Positions 25,162 to 34,995 of a stretch of 64,000 nt of DNA are shown one piece after another. Position 1 is the stretch's first letter. The number at the start of each line of letters is the position of its first letter. The stretch is taken from assembly GCF_947495325.1 (NCBI RefSeq), contig NZ_CANLYK010000003.1:186001-250000 (forward strand), written 5' to 3'. The notes under the pieces are model-generated. The model made no database searches, had not been told where the DNA came from, and worked only from the letters and a program-made list of their open reading frames with translations. This DNA comes from an uncultured Allomuricauda sp. Its GTDB lineage: Bacteria > Bacteroidota > Bacteroidia > Flavobacteriales > Flavobacteriaceae. A program made the position numbers and the translations under genes.

Positions 25162-27282
25162 ATGACACTTAAAAAAAAGCATCCATTACCAATATACCTT
25201 TTCGTTCTCTGCTTTATACTTTTGTCTTGTGAATCTTCAGATAAGCCAGAAAAAAAAGCGTATAACACTTGGTCATCTTACTTGGGTGGACCTGACCGCA
25301 ACCACTATTCCACGCTCTCTCAAATAACACCAGAAAATGTAAAAAATCTAAAAGTTGCATGGTCATACTCTGCCCCAGATTATGGTCAAATGCAAATGAA
25401 TCCCATAATAGTGGATTCCATGCTATATGGAGTTACTGCTGCATTGAGAGCCGTAGCACTTCATGCAGGCACTGGAAAAGAGCTTTGGAGGTTTGGGGAT
25501 TCCCTAAAATTACCTACCTCTACTAGTAGAGGAGTTTCCTATTGGTCCAAAAGGGATGACAAAAGAATTCTGTACACTGCAGGACCTAATCTATATGCCC
25601 TTAATGCATTAACAGGAAAGCTTATTTCCTCTTTTGGTGATAATGGTAAAATTGATTTACGCTCTGGAATGCCTGAACATGCTAGGGATAAATTTGTAAT
25701 ATCCAATACCCCTGGAACCATTTACAAGGATATTATTGTAATGCCCATTCGCTTAGGTGAAGATGTGGGTTCCGCGCCAGGCAACATTATGGCCTTCAAT
25801 GTAATAACGGGTGATGTTGAATGGGTTTTTCATACTATACCGCATCCTGAAGAAGAGGGATATGAGACATGGGAAAACAAGGATGCCTACAAAAGTCACA
25901 TCATTGGCGCAGCCAATAACTGGGCAGGGATGGCTGTAGATGAAGAAACTGGAACACTATACATTCCAACAGGTTCCGCTTCGCCTGATTTTTATGGTGG
26001 CCTTCGTAAAGGTTCCAATTTGTACGCAAATTGCCTTTTGGCCATAGAGGCTCAAACCGGAAAGCGGATATGGCACTTTCAATTCGTACATCATGATATT
26101 TGGGATAGGGATTTACCAGCACCCCCCAATCTTATTACCGTAGAAAGAAATGGGAAGAAAATTAAGGCAGTTGCCCAAGTGACCAAACAAGGATATGTTT
26201 ACGTCTTTAATCGTGCTACCGGAGAACCCTTCTTTGATATTGAAGAAGTAGCTGTACCAGCATCAACCTTAAATGGAGAGACAGCATGGAAAACCCAGCC
26301 TATTCCGGTAAAACCAGAACCCTTTGCTCGATTATCCAAGGATTTGACAGCGGACGATATCAGTCCTTACGCTAAAAACCAGGAAGAGTTGAAGGAAATT
26401 TTAAGAACTTCTGATAAACGCGAGTATAACCCACCAAGCCTTAATCCAAATTTGATATTTCCCGGGTTTGATGGCGCCGCTGAATGGGGTGGAACTGGAG
26501 CAGACCCTGAAGAGGGTATCATTTATGTGAATTCCAATGAAATGCCATGGTTAATTCAAATGGTGGAAAATGAAGAGGTGATGGAAGATGTTACCATAGG
26601 TGAACGAGTTTATGGACAGTATTGCGTAGTCTGCCATCAAAAGGATAGAAAAGGCAATGTTGCTAGTAGTTATCCTTCCCTTTTGAATATAAAGTCCACC
26701 AAATCCAAAACAGAAGTTGCAGAATTGATTGCTAATGGTAAGGGAATGATGACTGGTTTTCCACAAATTCCTGAAGCTGAAAAAGAAGCTTTGATACAAT
26801 TCCTATTTGATCAAGAAACGGCAGTTGACACAAGTTCTACTTCTACATCTTACCCCCTCCCTTATAAGTTTAAGGGATACAAAAGATTTCAGGACAGTAA
26901 AGGTTTTCCTGCTATTTCCCCACCATGGGGGACCATGCACGCCATAGATTTGAATACTGGGGATTTTATTTGGTCCATTACACTTGGAGATACTCCTGAA
27001 CTAAAAGAAAAAGGATCTCCCCAAACTGGATGTGAAAATTATGGTGGTCCAATTGTTACAGAAAATGGGCTATTGTTCATTGCAGCCACAAAGGATGGCT
27101 ATTTTAGGGCTTTTGATAAAAAAACGGGTGAACTTCTCTGGGAATATGAGTTGCCTGCTGCAGCTTTTGCAACACCGGCCATGTATCAACTCAATGGAAA
27201 GCAGTTTATAGCGATTGCGTGTGGTGGCGAAAAATTGAATACCAAAAAAGGAAATCAGATAATTGCTTTTGCTCTAAAATAA
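25162..27282 (+). CDS. PQQ-dependent dehydrogenase lipoprotein with inserted cytochrome c domain
   Basis: 706-residue exported quinoprotein of the membrane glucose/alcohol dehydrogenase group, oxidising a sugar or alcohol outside the cytoplasm. A lipobox FILLSCES puts the lipid anchor at about Cys24. The PQQ beta-propeller follows (blades such as ALHAGTGKELWRF, AFNVITGDVEWVF, AIEAQTGKRIWHFQ; HHDIWDRDLPAPPN near 313). A haem c domain is inserted at about 475-545 with Cys488, Cys491 and His492 (CVVCH) and a probable Met ligand in GMMTGFP. The propeller then closes (AIDLNTGDFIWSI, AFDKKTGELLWEYE). Substrate cannot be told. It stands alone between two terminators; no PQQ synthesis genes are here. 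Confidence 0.9.
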   Translation: MTLKKKHPLPIYLFVLCFILLSCESSDKPEKKAYNTWSSYLGGPDRNHYSTLSQITPENVKNLKVAWSYSAPDYGQMQMNPIIVDSMLYGVTAALRAVALHAGTGKELWRFGDSLKLPTSTSRGVSYWSKRDDKRILYTAGPNLYALNALTGKLISSFGDNGKIDLRSGMPEHARDKFVISNTPGTIYKDIIVMPIRLGEDVGSAPGNIMAFNVITGDVEWVFHTIPHPEEEGYETWENKDAYKSHIIGAANNWAGMAVDEETGTLYIPTGSASPDFYGGLRKGSNLYANCLLAIEAQTGKRIWHFQFVHHDIWDRDLPAPPNLITVERNGKKIKAVAQVTKQGYVYVFNRATGEPFFDIEEVAVPASTLNGETAWKTQPIPVKPEPFARLSKDLTADDISPYAKNQEELKEILRTSDKREYNPPSLNPNLIFPGFDGAAEWGGTGADPEEGIIYVNSNEMPWLIQMVENEEVMEDVTIGERVYGQYCVVCHQKDRKGNVASSYPSLLNIKSTKSKTEVAELIANGKGMMTGFPQIPEAEKEALIQFLFDQETAVDTSSTSTSYPLPYKFKGYKRFQDSKGFPAISPPWGTMHAIDLNTGDFIWSITLGDTPELKEKGSPQTGCENYGGPIVTENGLLFIAATKDGYFRAFDKKTGELLWEYELPAAAFATPAMYQLNGKQFIAIACGGEKLNTKKGNQIIAFALK

Positions 27283-27290
27283 CAGTAAAC

Positions 27291-27320
27291 AAAAAACCAC
27301 GCTCAAAAGCGTGGTTTTTT
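27291..27320. terminator. Bidirectional terminator between the PQQ dehydrogenase and hppA
   Basis: AAAAAACCACGCTC-AAAA-GCGTGG type hairpin with T6 on either strand, placed between two convergent genes. It should end both transcripts. Confidence 0.9.
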
Positions 27321-27343
27321 GTTTTTATTTAAAGTTTAATCAA

Positions 27344-29710
27344 CTACTCAATTTTAATTGAGCTTGAATATTTCTCGACCTGAGCCTTAACTTCTTCCTT
27401 GGTAGCTCCTGTAAACTCTTTTATTTCTTCTTTTACTTCTCCGGAAACTTCATCCGTTGACGTTACCACTGCCTTAAATAGTCCATCAGCGGTATTGCTC
27501 ATTTCAACACGAATTTGCTTCTCCATTTGCCTTTCAACAACTTCGGAAGCAATTTTAGTTTCGTTATATGCCATCATTTTATCAGCGCTAATTGCTATAC
27601 TTGGAGCAATAACCAATGCTACAACTGACATTAATTTCAGCAAGATGTTCAATGAAGGTCCAGAAGTATCTTTAAATGGATCACCAACAGTATCACCAAC
27701 AACAGCAGCTTTATGGGCATCTGTTCCTTTACGACCATCAGACTCTATCATTTTCTTAGCGTTGTCCCAAGCACCACCTGCGTTAGATTGGAAAATTGCC
27801 ATCAAAACCCCTGCGGAAGTAACACCTGCCAATAGACCACCTAACATTTCCGCTCCGCCAATAAATCCTACTGCCACAGGAACTGCTATTGCCAAAAGAC
27901 CCGGCAATACCATTTCTTTTATTGAGGCTTTTGTTGAAATATCAACACATTTATCATATTCAGCATAACCATCGGCAGCATCAAAAGTGGCACGCTGATC
28001 AGGGGTCGCTTTAGACATATCTGAATCAACAGCTCTCATTACCTCTAAGGCCGCTTTTAATTGTGGAATATCCCTAAATTGACGACGAACCTCTTCAATC
28101 ATTGCCATTGCCGCTCTACCTACTGCATTCATAGAAAGTGCAGAGAACACAAAAGGTAACATTGCACCTACAAGGAGTCCCGCCATTACAGTTGGCTTGG
28201 AAACATCAATAGAGGTAACGTTTGCAACTTTCATAAAGGCAGAAAATAAAGCCAAGGCTGTTAAGGCAGCAGAAGCTATTGCAAATCCTTTACCAATAGC
28301 TGCTGTTGTATTCCCAACTGCATCTAATTTATCGGTACGCTCACGAACTTCAGGATCTAGTTCAGCCATTTCAGCAATACCACCTGCATTATCAGAAATT
28401 GGACCGTACGCATCAACTGCTAACTGGATACCTGTATTTGCCAACATACCAACGGCAGCGATTGCGATACCATAAAGACCTGCAAAATGGTGTGAAACCA
28501 AAATCGCAGCAGCGATCAAAAGAATAGGAATCATTGTTGACATCATACCAACACCTAAACCTGCAATAATATTTGTTGCTGCACCAGTTTCCGATTGTTT
28601 TACAATAGAATTTACCGGTTTTGTACCTGTACCCGTATAATACTCTGTAATCTTACCAACGCCTAAACCAGCTATCAGGCCAGCTAAGGTTGCCCAAAAA
28701 ATACCCATAGCTCCAAAAGGCAATCCATCGACCGTCGCAGGAATCAAGGCATTAATGATGAAATAAGAAGCGACTACCATTAAACCTGCCGATCCAAACT
28801 CACCAATATTTAAAGCTGTCTGTGGATTACCACCATCCTTAACTCTTACAAAGAAGGTACCTATAATTGACATTATGATACCTACCGCAGCTAATACCAA
28901 TGGGAGGTAAACAGCGCCTAAACCTGCAAAATCTGGAGTGATAATAAATGCTCCCAAAACCATTGTACCGATTATGGAACCTACATAAGATTCGAATAAA
29001 TCCGCTCCCATACCTGCAACATCTCCAACATTGTCTCCAACGTTATCAGCAATTGTAGCTGGATTTAATGGGTGATCTTCAGGAATACCCGCTTCAACTT
29101 TACCTACTAAATCTGCTCCAACATCGGCAGCTTTTGTATAGATACCACCACCAACACGCGCAAAAAGTGCAATTGATGACGCACCTAGTGAGAATCCTGA
29201 TAATACATTCAATACCAAACCAAGATTATCGGCACCAGGCCAAATACTTTGATAAATCATAAACAATCCGCTCAGTCCCAAAACACCAAGACCAACAACA
29301 CCCAAGCCCATTACGGCTCCTCCTGCAAAAGCAACTTCCAAAGCTTTTCCCAAAGACGTTTTAGCTGCCTGTGTAGTTCTTACGTTTGCTTTTGTGGCAA
29401 CACGCATACCAATGAATCCTGCCAATGCAGAACAAATTGCGCCTACAACAAAGGATACGGCTACCATACCGTTGGAGCCAGCTTCATTACTCCCTTTGAA
29501 ATAAAGTAATACAGCCACAGTAATTACAAAAATTGATAGAATTTTATACTCTGCCTTTAAGAAAGACATAGCACCATCTGCAATATTTTTAGCAATTCTT
29601 GCCATTTTGGCGTCTCCTTCATCTTGCTTTCCTACCCACATATTCTTTATGAATACAAAGACCAGTGCCAAAACACCAAATACAGGTAAATAGTTTACGA
29701 TTAATTCCAT
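27344..29710 (-). CDS. hppA: Membrane-bound cation-pumping pyrophosphatase
   Basis: 788-residue polytopic pump that uses pyrophosphate to move Na+ and/or H+ out of the cytoplasm. The active-site signatures are [11 protein letters not shown] at 196-206 and [20 protein letters not shown] at 222-241. [10 protein letters not shown] carries alanine where K+-independent enzymes have lysine, so it should be K+-dependent. Glu240 in LFESY resembles the Na+-type gate; Na+ pumping is an inference. A charged C-terminal tail of about 60 residues (ending [15 protein letters not shown]) follows the last membrane helix. The soluble pyrophosphatase gene lies upstream in the same direction, behind a terminator. 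Confidence 0.95.
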   Translation of the reverse strand: MELIVNYLPVFGVLALVFVFIKNMWVGKQDEGDAKMARIAKNIADGAMSFLKAEYKILSIFVITVAVLLYFKGSNEAGSNGMVAVSFVVGAICSALAGFIGMRVATKANVRTTQAAKTSLGKALEVAFAGGAVMGLGVVGLGVLGLSGLFMIYQSIWPGADNLGLVLNVLSGFSLGASSIALFARVGGGIYTKAADVGADLVGKVEAGIPEDHPLNPATIADNVGDNVGDVAGMGADLFESYVGSIIGTMVLGAFIITPDFAGLGAVYLPLVLAAVGIIMSIIGTFFVRVKDGGNPQTALNIGEFGSAGLMVVASYFIINALIPATVDGLPFGAMGIFWATLAGLIAGLGVGKITEYYTGTGTKPVNSIVKQSETGAATNIIAGLGVGMMSTMIPILLIAAAILVSHHFAGLYGIAIAAVGMLANTGIQLAVDAYGPISDNAGGIAEMAELDPEVRERTDKLDAVGNTTAAIGKGFAIASAALTALALFSAFMKVANVTSIDVSKPTVMAGLLVGAMLPFVFSALSMNAVGRAAMAMIEEVRRQFRDIPQLKAALEVMRAVDSDMSKATPDQRATFDAADGYAEYDKCVDISTKASIKEMVLPGLLAIAVPVAVGFIGGAEMLGGLLAGVTSAGVLMAIFQSNAGGAWDNAKKMIESDGRKGTDAHKAAVVGDTVGDPFKDTSGPSLNILLKLMSVVALVIAPSIAISADKMMAYNETKIASEVVERQMEKQIRVEMSNTADGLFKAVVTSTDEVSGEVKEEIKEFTGATKEEVKAQVEKYSSSIKIE

Positions 29711-29770
29711 AGTTGTTCAGTTATTTATACTTTTTGAATGGCAGCAAAAGTAGTAAAATACCGACTAATA

Positions 29771-29809
29771 AAAAAAATGCCCTTTTGATTGTCAAAAGGG
29801 CATTTTTTT
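29771..29809. terminator. Terminator between ppa and hppA
   Basis: AAATGCCCTTTTGA-TTG-TCAAAAGGGCATTT flanked by A and T runs, so it can act in both directions. It should end ppa transcription before hppA, making the two pyrophosphatases separately controlled. Confidence 0.88.
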
Positions 29810-29823
29810 GCTGCTAAATTCGT

Positions 29824-30351
29824 TTAAATTGTAAAAGTGCGCTTCTTCTTGTGTTCGCTTTCATCGTATCGCTTAACACATTGGTGATAGATTTCAACAG
29901 CTTCCTTGGCATCTCCCCAACCACCGGTATCTACTTTCTTTTCTTCCAAATCTTTATAGACTTTGAAAAAATGTTCGATTTCTTTCTTACGGTGTGGGTT
30001 TATATCACTGATATCTTCCTTTTTGTTCCAAACAGGGTCACTTACAGGAACGCAAATAATCTTTTCATCCGGTCCCTTTTCATCGGTCATATGAAAAACG
30101 CCAATAGGTTTTACCTCCATCACTACCATTGGATATGTAGGTTCCGTGCCCAAAACCAATACATCTAAAGGATCTTTGTCCAAAGCCAATGTTTCTGGAA
30201 CAAAACCATAATCACCCGGATACATCATTGAGGAAAAAAGAGTTCTATCAAATCGGATTTTATGAAGGGTGAAGTCGTATTCATATTTGTTTCTACTACC
30301 TTTTGGAATTTCTATAAGTACATCAAAGGTTACTTCTTGTTTTTTGGACAT
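29824..30351 (-). CDS. ppa: Inorganic pyrophosphatase (family I)
   Basis: 175-residue soluble enzyme that splits pyrophosphate and pulls biosynthetic reactions forward. Family I motifs: EIPKGSRNKYEYD (substrate lysine/arginine), YPGDYGFVPETLALDKDPLDVLVL with the metal-binding aspartates, and KDLEEKKVDTGGWGD near the C-terminus. The ATG at 30351 gives the usual start MSKKQEVTFDV; a start 21 nt earlier in frame is less likely. It lies next to the membrane pyrophosphatase gene, so the window encodes both a wasteful and an energy-saving route for PPi. Confidence 0.95.
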   Translation of the reverse strand: MSKKQEVTFDVLIEIPKGSRNKYEYDFTLHKIRFDRTLFSSMMYPGDYGFVPETLALDKDPLDVLVLGTEPTYPMVVMEVKPIGVFHMTDEKGPDEKIICVPVSDPVWNKKEDISDINPHRKKEIEHFFKVYKDLEEKKVDTGGWGDAKEAVEIYHQCVKRYDESEHKKKRTFTI

Positions 30352-30424
30352 TATAAGGTTTTTGTTTTGCAAAAATAACTAGTGAAACGGTACTAGAATA
30401 AAGAAATTGCTTTCTTTATGTAAA

Positions 30425-32920
30425 TTAAAAATTAAATCCGAAGGTACCGGTGACTCCAAAAGGACGTGCATTTGGATTACTTAAATAATTCCCTCTAAAA
30501 TTGAAGTCAATTCTAAAGATTTTAAAAATATTTCCTATTCCGAAGGAATACTCCCAATAAATCTGCTTATCCGGAGCTATTAATGGAATGTTTGATGGTG
30601 AGTTTAAGGCTATATTTTCATCTGAAAGTTGTCCCCATGCGCCCCTAAGGCCAACGATTTCCCTAAGATTCATCTTCCGCAACAATGGAATTCTCGAAAA
30701 CAAACGACCATTAAAATTATGCTCTAAATGAACTGTAGCATACGTATCGGTTACAAACTCATAAAAATCCAAATTGGGAAATGTGTTATATAATGTAAAG
30801 AGTGTTTGATTTCCGGGCACTACGCTTAACAGACTCAAGGGTACTTCTCCAAAGGTCTTCCCTAATTCTATACTACTGGTCAATCTTCCAAAACCACCAA
30901 TTTGCCAAGGTTGCCTATATGAAAATTGTATGCGTTCATAATCAAAATCACTTTCAAAAAACCCACGTATTCCTTTAGTATAATTAAAGAGAATCGTGCT
31001 ATGGTCATCATTTATATCTACACGTTCTACACCATAACCTATAGTTCTTTTTCCTGGAGTATATACAAATGTAGTATTGATATCAAATTGTTTTACTTCT
31101 GATGAAATTCCGGTGGATGAATCATCATCAATATAATCCAGACTGAATGCATTTGGTAGAGCTGAACTCAATGTTCGCAATGAACTTCCAAACCTTATCC
31201 TAAAATTCTTCGCAGGTTCCATCTCAAAATTAAGGGTTGAGAGATTAATATTGGTAAGACGGTCATTGGCACCAACTGTAACCAAGGAGGATGAAGCAAT
31301 ACTCCTACCCAATACATCATTGGTGCTTGTGAGGCTTATGCCAAGTTGTTCAACGTCCCTGCGATTTCCCCCAGACACTATTAATCTAGTCTTTCTATCC
31401 AACAAAAATTTGGCAGAAAAACCATGTTTGGCTTTTTTATCTGTAAACCCATAGGCCATGTACCCTTCCAATCTCCATGTATCGTTCTGTCCAAAATACG
31501 TTCGGGCACCCAATCTAACCCGCGTTCCTTCAGCATCATTAAAACCAAATACGCTGTAAATATTTCCGATATCAATATTCCATTTATCAATCTCAACATA
31601 GCCAGAACCCAAAATACTCACAACATCGTAGTAAGTTCTAAACTTTGGAACCGTTTTTAGGGTATCCAATAGTTTAAATATTCCGGATTCATCTTCATTG
31701 AGTTTTTCCAAACGTGCATTTTTCCAAAAGGTACTGTCTCTCTTAAACACACGTGGGTCATAAGGGTCCGATTCTGCTTTATAGAACTCTTCAGGTCTGC
31801 TGGTATCAAATTGATAATTATCATACACAGTTGTTCGTTTGCCATAAACTCCTCTCGATTTTTCTTTTTTCGAAAAACTGAAATCACTCAGCATATAATC
31901 CCGGGTAAGTAAAAAAACCGAATCGTTTACCACATCAAAGTCCTGTTCTATATAAATTTCCTTTACCCAATTGATATTCGCACTTTTGGTTACCTGAAGA
32001 TTAATTTTCTTAATGGCGTAAGTGGTGTCGCTAACCCAAAAATCGCCCTTAAACGTCAACTCATTGGTTCTTCTGGGGTAATAAATAATATTGTAACACC
32101 ATTTGTTGTCAATAAAAGTACTATCTGACAGCACATAATTATAGGTGTCCACACCGGTCTTTGCCAGCGGACTGGTAAAACTCTTGTCAAAGAATTTCAA
32201 GTAATTATCATAGATATTATAGTCTGAGTACAAATCTTCTACAAAGGCAGTAATTGACTGATTTCCACTAAAACCAGCATTTTTGTTACCTAAAACATCT
32301 TCTTTTTCTTCGTTTATGGTATTATCTCCATAAATTCTTGAAAAGCTCTCGTTTAAAAATATGGGCAAATAGGTTTTACCAGTTATTCTTGATGTATCCA
32401 GATCCTGAAATACAAACTCCAATCCTTTGAACAATTTGCTTTTTATTAGAGCACTGTCAATTGTGTTGAGGTCAAATTCTATCTTTTCGTATTTATCGTA
32501 TTGGTATTGTTTGAATTTCCGAACTCCATTTTCTCGCTTTTTGGCCCAGATTTTTTTTAGAATATCAATTGCGGGATTGTCCTTTTTAGATTGCTTACCT
32601 GTATACACCACAACCTCTTTCAGTTGCTCGGTAGACTCTGTCAAGGTAATTTCCATATTATAGTTTACCTTTTGCTGGAGTTCTATTTCCTTGGTTTCAT
32701 AACCTATAAAGGAAACTATAATTGTGGTATATGTGTTATCGGATTCCAAATAGAAACGACCATTGTCATTTGTAATGGTTCCTTCGGAAGAATTTTCAAA
32801 AATGATGTTCGCAAAAGCTATAGGGTCACCAAATTCATCTAAAATGATACCGCCAACCTTAGTTTGGGAGAAAACGGAATAAAAAGAAAGAAAAAGTAAA
32901 AAAACAAGGAGTCTTTTCAT
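30425..32920 (-). CDS. DUF5686-type outer-membrane protein with carboxypeptidase-regulatory-like domain
   Basis: About 831-residue exported protein. The ATG at 32920 gives a clean signal peptide (KRLLVFLLFLSFYSVFSQ). A beta-sandwich of the carboxypeptidase-regulatory type follows (VGGIILDEFGDPIAFANIIF, ending around VNYNMEITL). A long middle region and a C-terminal barrel with alternating aromatic strands follow, ending FGVTGTFGFNF. This architecture is typical of DUF5686 proteins in Flavobacteriaceae. No catalytic residues are recognisable and function is unknown. It stands between ppa and pdhB, all on the minus strand but separated by gaps. Confidence 0.82.
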   Translation of the reverse strand: MKRLLVFLLFLSFYSVFSQTKVGGIILDEFGDPIAFANIIFENSSEGTITNDNGRFYLESDNTYTTIIVSFIGYETKEIELQQKVNYNMEITLTESTEQLKEVVVYTGKQSKKDNPAIDILKKIWAKKRENGVRKFKQYQYDKYEKIEFDLNTIDSALIKSKLFKGLEFVFQDLDTSRITGKTYLPIFLNESFSRIYGDNTINEEKEDVLGNKNAGFSGNQSITAFVEDLYSDYNIYDNYLKFFDKSFTSPLAKTGVDTYNYVLSDSTFIDNKWCYNIIYYPRRTNELTFKGDFWVSDTTYAIKKINLQVTKSANINWVKEIYIEQDFDVVNDSVFLLTRDYMLSDFSFSKKEKSRGVYGKRTTVYDNYQFDTSRPEEFYKAESDPYDPRVFKRDSTFWKNARLEKLNEDESGIFKLLDTLKTVPKFRTYYDVVSILGSGYVEIDKWNIDIGNIYSVFGFNDAEGTRVRLGARTYFGQNDTWRLEGYMAYGFTDKKAKHGFSAKFLLDRKTRLIVSGGNRRDVEQLGISLTSTNDVLGRSIASSSLVTVGANDRLTNINLSTLNFEMEPAKNFRIRFGSSLRTLSSALPNAFSLDYIDDDSSTGISSEVKQFDINTTFVYTPGKRTIGYGVERVDINDDHSTILFNYTKGIRGFFESDFDYERIQFSYRQPWQIGGFGRLTSSIELGKTFGEVPLSLLSVVPGNQTLFTLYNTFPNLDFYEFVTDTYATVHLEHNFNGRLFSRIPLLRKMNLREIVGLRGAWGQLSDENIALNSPSNIPLIAPDKQIYWEYSFGIGNIFKIFRIDFNFRGNYLSNPNARPFGVTGTFGFNF

Positions 32921-33018
32921 GTTTTGATGGTATTGCATACTGAACAACCCAAATAATGGATTTCACATATGCACGGTCAATTTTGTTTTAATGTAATTTC
33001 TTATCAAAAACTATTCCT

Positions 33019-33053
33019 TAAAAAAAGCCCCATCAACACTGGTTGACGAGGCT
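33019..33053 (-). terminator. Terminator after pdhB
   Basis: Minus-strand RNA AGCCUCGUCAAC-CAGU-GUUGAUGGGGCU followed by UUUUUU. The two non-Watson-Crick positions are G-U pairs only in the minus-strand RNA, which supports use on that strand. Confidence 0.8.
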
Positions 33054-33078
33054 AATATACCTTACAAATTTAAGTAAG

Positions 33079-34056
33079 TTATTTATATAACACTTTCTTA
33101 ACAGCTTTGATAACATCGGTATGATTTGGCAACCATTCTGCCAACAATACCGGTGAATATGGTGCCGGTGTATCTGCTGTGTTTATTTTTACAACAGGTG
33201 CATCCAAATAATCGAATGCCTTATCTTGAACATGATAAATAATTTCTGTAGAAACATTCCCAAAAGGCCATGCTTCCTCCAAAATCACCAATCTATTGGT
33301 TTTCTTTACTGAATTTAATATTGCTTCATAGTCCATTGGGCGAACAGTGCGCAAATCAATGATTTCGCAACTTATACCTTCTTTTTCCAGTTCATCGGCA
33401 GCCTTGTAGGCTTCTTTGATAATTTTCCCAAAAGAAACAATGGTAACATCCTTTCCTTCTCTTTTTATCTCAGCAACACCAATTGGAATTGTATATTCTC
33501 CCTCTGGCACTTCCCCTTTATCTCCATACATCTGTTCAGACTCCATGAAAATAACAGGGTCATTGTCACGGATGGCAGATTTTAATAATCCTTTCGCATC
33601 AGCAGGATTCGATGGCACTACCACCTTTAATCCTGGGCAATTGGCATACCAACTTTCAAAAGCCTGTGAGTGGGTTGCGGCCAATTGTCCTGCCGAAGCA
33701 GTAGGCCCTCTAAATACAATAGGGCAAGGAAACTGTCCGGCAGACATCTGTCTTATCTTGGCAGCATTGTTTATAATCTGATCTATGCCAACTAAGGCAA
33801 AGTTAAAGGTCATAAACTCAATAATAGGTCTATTGCCAATCATTGCAGAACCAACACCAATACCAGAAAAGCCCAATTCAGATATAGGGGTATCAATTAC
33901 ACGTTCCGGTCCAAACTCGTCCAGCATACCTTTGGAGGCTTTGTAGGCTCCATTATACTCGGCAACCTCTTCACCCATTAAATATATGGTATCATCGTTT
34001 CGCATCTCCTCGGACATCGCCTGTTGGATAGCCTCTCTAAACTGTAGTGTTTTCAT
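33079..34056 (-). CDS. pdhB: Pyruvate dehydrogenase E1 component, beta subunit
   Basis: 325-residue thiamine-diphosphate enzyme subunit that, with E1 alpha, decarboxylates pyruvate in the cytoplasmic pyruvate dehydrogenase complex. Recognisable segments: YLMGEEVAEYNGAYKASKGM, RVIDTPISELGFSGIGVGSA and FRGPTASAGQLAATHSQAFE, all typical of PDH E1 beta rather than branched-chain types. E1 alpha and E2 are not adjacent. It diverges from etfBA over a 171-nt region holding a perfect 28-bp palindrome, so the two carbon-oxidation units may share a regulator. Confidence 0.95.
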   Translation of the reverse strand: MKTLQFREAIQQAMSEEMRNDDTIYLMGEEVAEYNGAYKASKGMLDEFGPERVIDTPISELGFSGIGVGSAMIGNRPIIEFMTFNFALVGIDQIINNAAKIRQMSAGQFPCPIVFRGPTASAGQLAATHSQAFESWYANCPGLKVVVPSNPADAKGLLKSAIRDNDPVIFMESEQMYGDKGEVPEGEYTIPIGVAEIKREGKDVTIVSFGKIIKEAYKAADELEKEGISCEIIDLRTVRPMDYEAILNSVKKTNRLVILEEAWPFGNVSTEIIYHVQDKAFDYLDAPVVKINTADTPAPYSPVLLAEWLPNHTDVIKAVKKVLYK

Positions 34057-34155
34057 TAAGTAATACTAGAATATTAGTTTATACGCTTAAAAATGCAAGC
34101 AAAAATAGGAAAATCTATAAGAACTAGTAAGGGGTAAAAAGTAAAAAAAGAAACA

Positions 34156-34183
34156 AAATTTATTATGCATGCATAATAAATTT
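34156..34183. promoter_or_regulatory. Perfect 28-bp palindrome between pdhB and etfBA
   Basis: AAATTTATTATGCATGCATAATAAATTT minus nothing: all 14 base pairs of the dyad match, centred between 34169 and 34170. It covers the -33 region expected for the etfB promoter, 45 bp before the etfB ATG. The form suits a dimeric winged-helix repressor such as a MarR-type protein; the identity is not known. Confidence 0.7.
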
Positions 34184-34197
34184 AGGATTTTTATAGC

Positions 34198-34205
34198 TAT
34201 CTTTG
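34198..34205 (+). promoter_or_regulatory. Predicted -7 box of etfBA
   Basis: TATCTTTG fits TAnnTTTG exactly and lies 23 nt before the etfB ATG, giving a short leader. The 28-bp palindrome ends 14 bp upstream. Confidence 0.6.
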
Positions 34206-34227
34206 AAGCGTTAAACCTAAAGAGTAT

Positions 34228-34974
34228 ATGAAGATTTTAGTTTGCATTAGCAATGTACCGGATACCACTTCAAAAATTAATTTTACCGAAGGGGATACTA
34301 AGTTTGATACAAACGGAGTACAATTTGTAATTAATCCCAATGATGAGTTTGGATTGACCCGTGCCATGTGGTTCAAAGAAAAACAAGGAGCAGCAGTACA
34401 TGTTGTGACAGTGGGCGGCCCTCAGACCGAACCTACAATCCGAAAAGCACTTGCCATAGGCGCTGACGAAGCTATACGAATCAATGCTGAGCCAACTGAT
34501 GGTTCCTTTGTTGCAAGACAATTGGCCGAAGTTGTTAAAAATGGTGGATATGATTTAGTGATTGCTGGTAGGGAGTCCATAGATTATAATGGAGGTATGG
34601 TGCCCGGAATCTTGGCAACACTGTTGGACATGAACTTTGTAAACACTTGCATTGGACTTGAGGTTGATGGGAATAATGCAACGGCGATGCGGGAAATCGA
34701 TGGCGGAAAGGAAAAAATAAGCACGTCATTGCCCTTGGTAATTGGAGGTCAAAAGGGATTGGTTGAAGAAAGTGACCTAAGAATTCCCAACATGCGAGGA
34801 ATTATGATGGCTCGCAAAAAGGCTTTGAACGTTGTTGAACCCGTTGATGCGCCAAAACCCACCCAGGACCAAAAATTTGAAAAACCGGCAGCAAAAGGAC
34901 CCGTTAAATTAGTAGATGCAGGCAATGTTGAAGAACTTGTCGAATTGTTACACAATGAGGCTAAAGTAATCTAA
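34228..34974 (+). CDS. etfB: Electron transfer flavoprotein, beta subunit
   Basis: 248-residue small subunit of the soluble ETF dimer, which carries electrons from acyl-CoA and related dehydrogenases to the quinone pool. It starts MKILVCISNVPDTTSKINF and carries the AMP-binding region (TVGGPQTEPTIRKALAIGAD) and the recognition segment DLVIAGRESIDYNGGMVPG. It is followed by etfA after 21 nt, the normal order. A palindrome over its promoter suggests repression of the pair when substrate is absent. Confidence 0.95.
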   Translation: MKILVCISNVPDTTSKINFTEGDTKFDTNGVQFVINPNDEFGLTRAMWFKEKQGAAVHVVTVGGPQTEPTIRKALAIGADEAIRINAEPTDGSFVARQLAEVVKNGGYDLVIAGRESIDYNGGMVPGILATLLDMNFVNTCIGLEVDGNNATAMREIDGGKEKISTSLPLVIGGQKGLVEESDLRIPNMRGIMMARKKALNVVEPVDAPKPTQDQKFEKPAAKGPVKLVDAGNVEELVELLHNEAKVI

Positions 34975-34995
34975 GAATCAGAATCTAAAAAAAAT

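Noticed and set aside
27399..27968. 189-residue open frame on the plus strand opposite hppA
   Set aside because: It is a shadow of the strongly conserved hppA gene; its length follows from hppA codon use and it has no family features or start signals.
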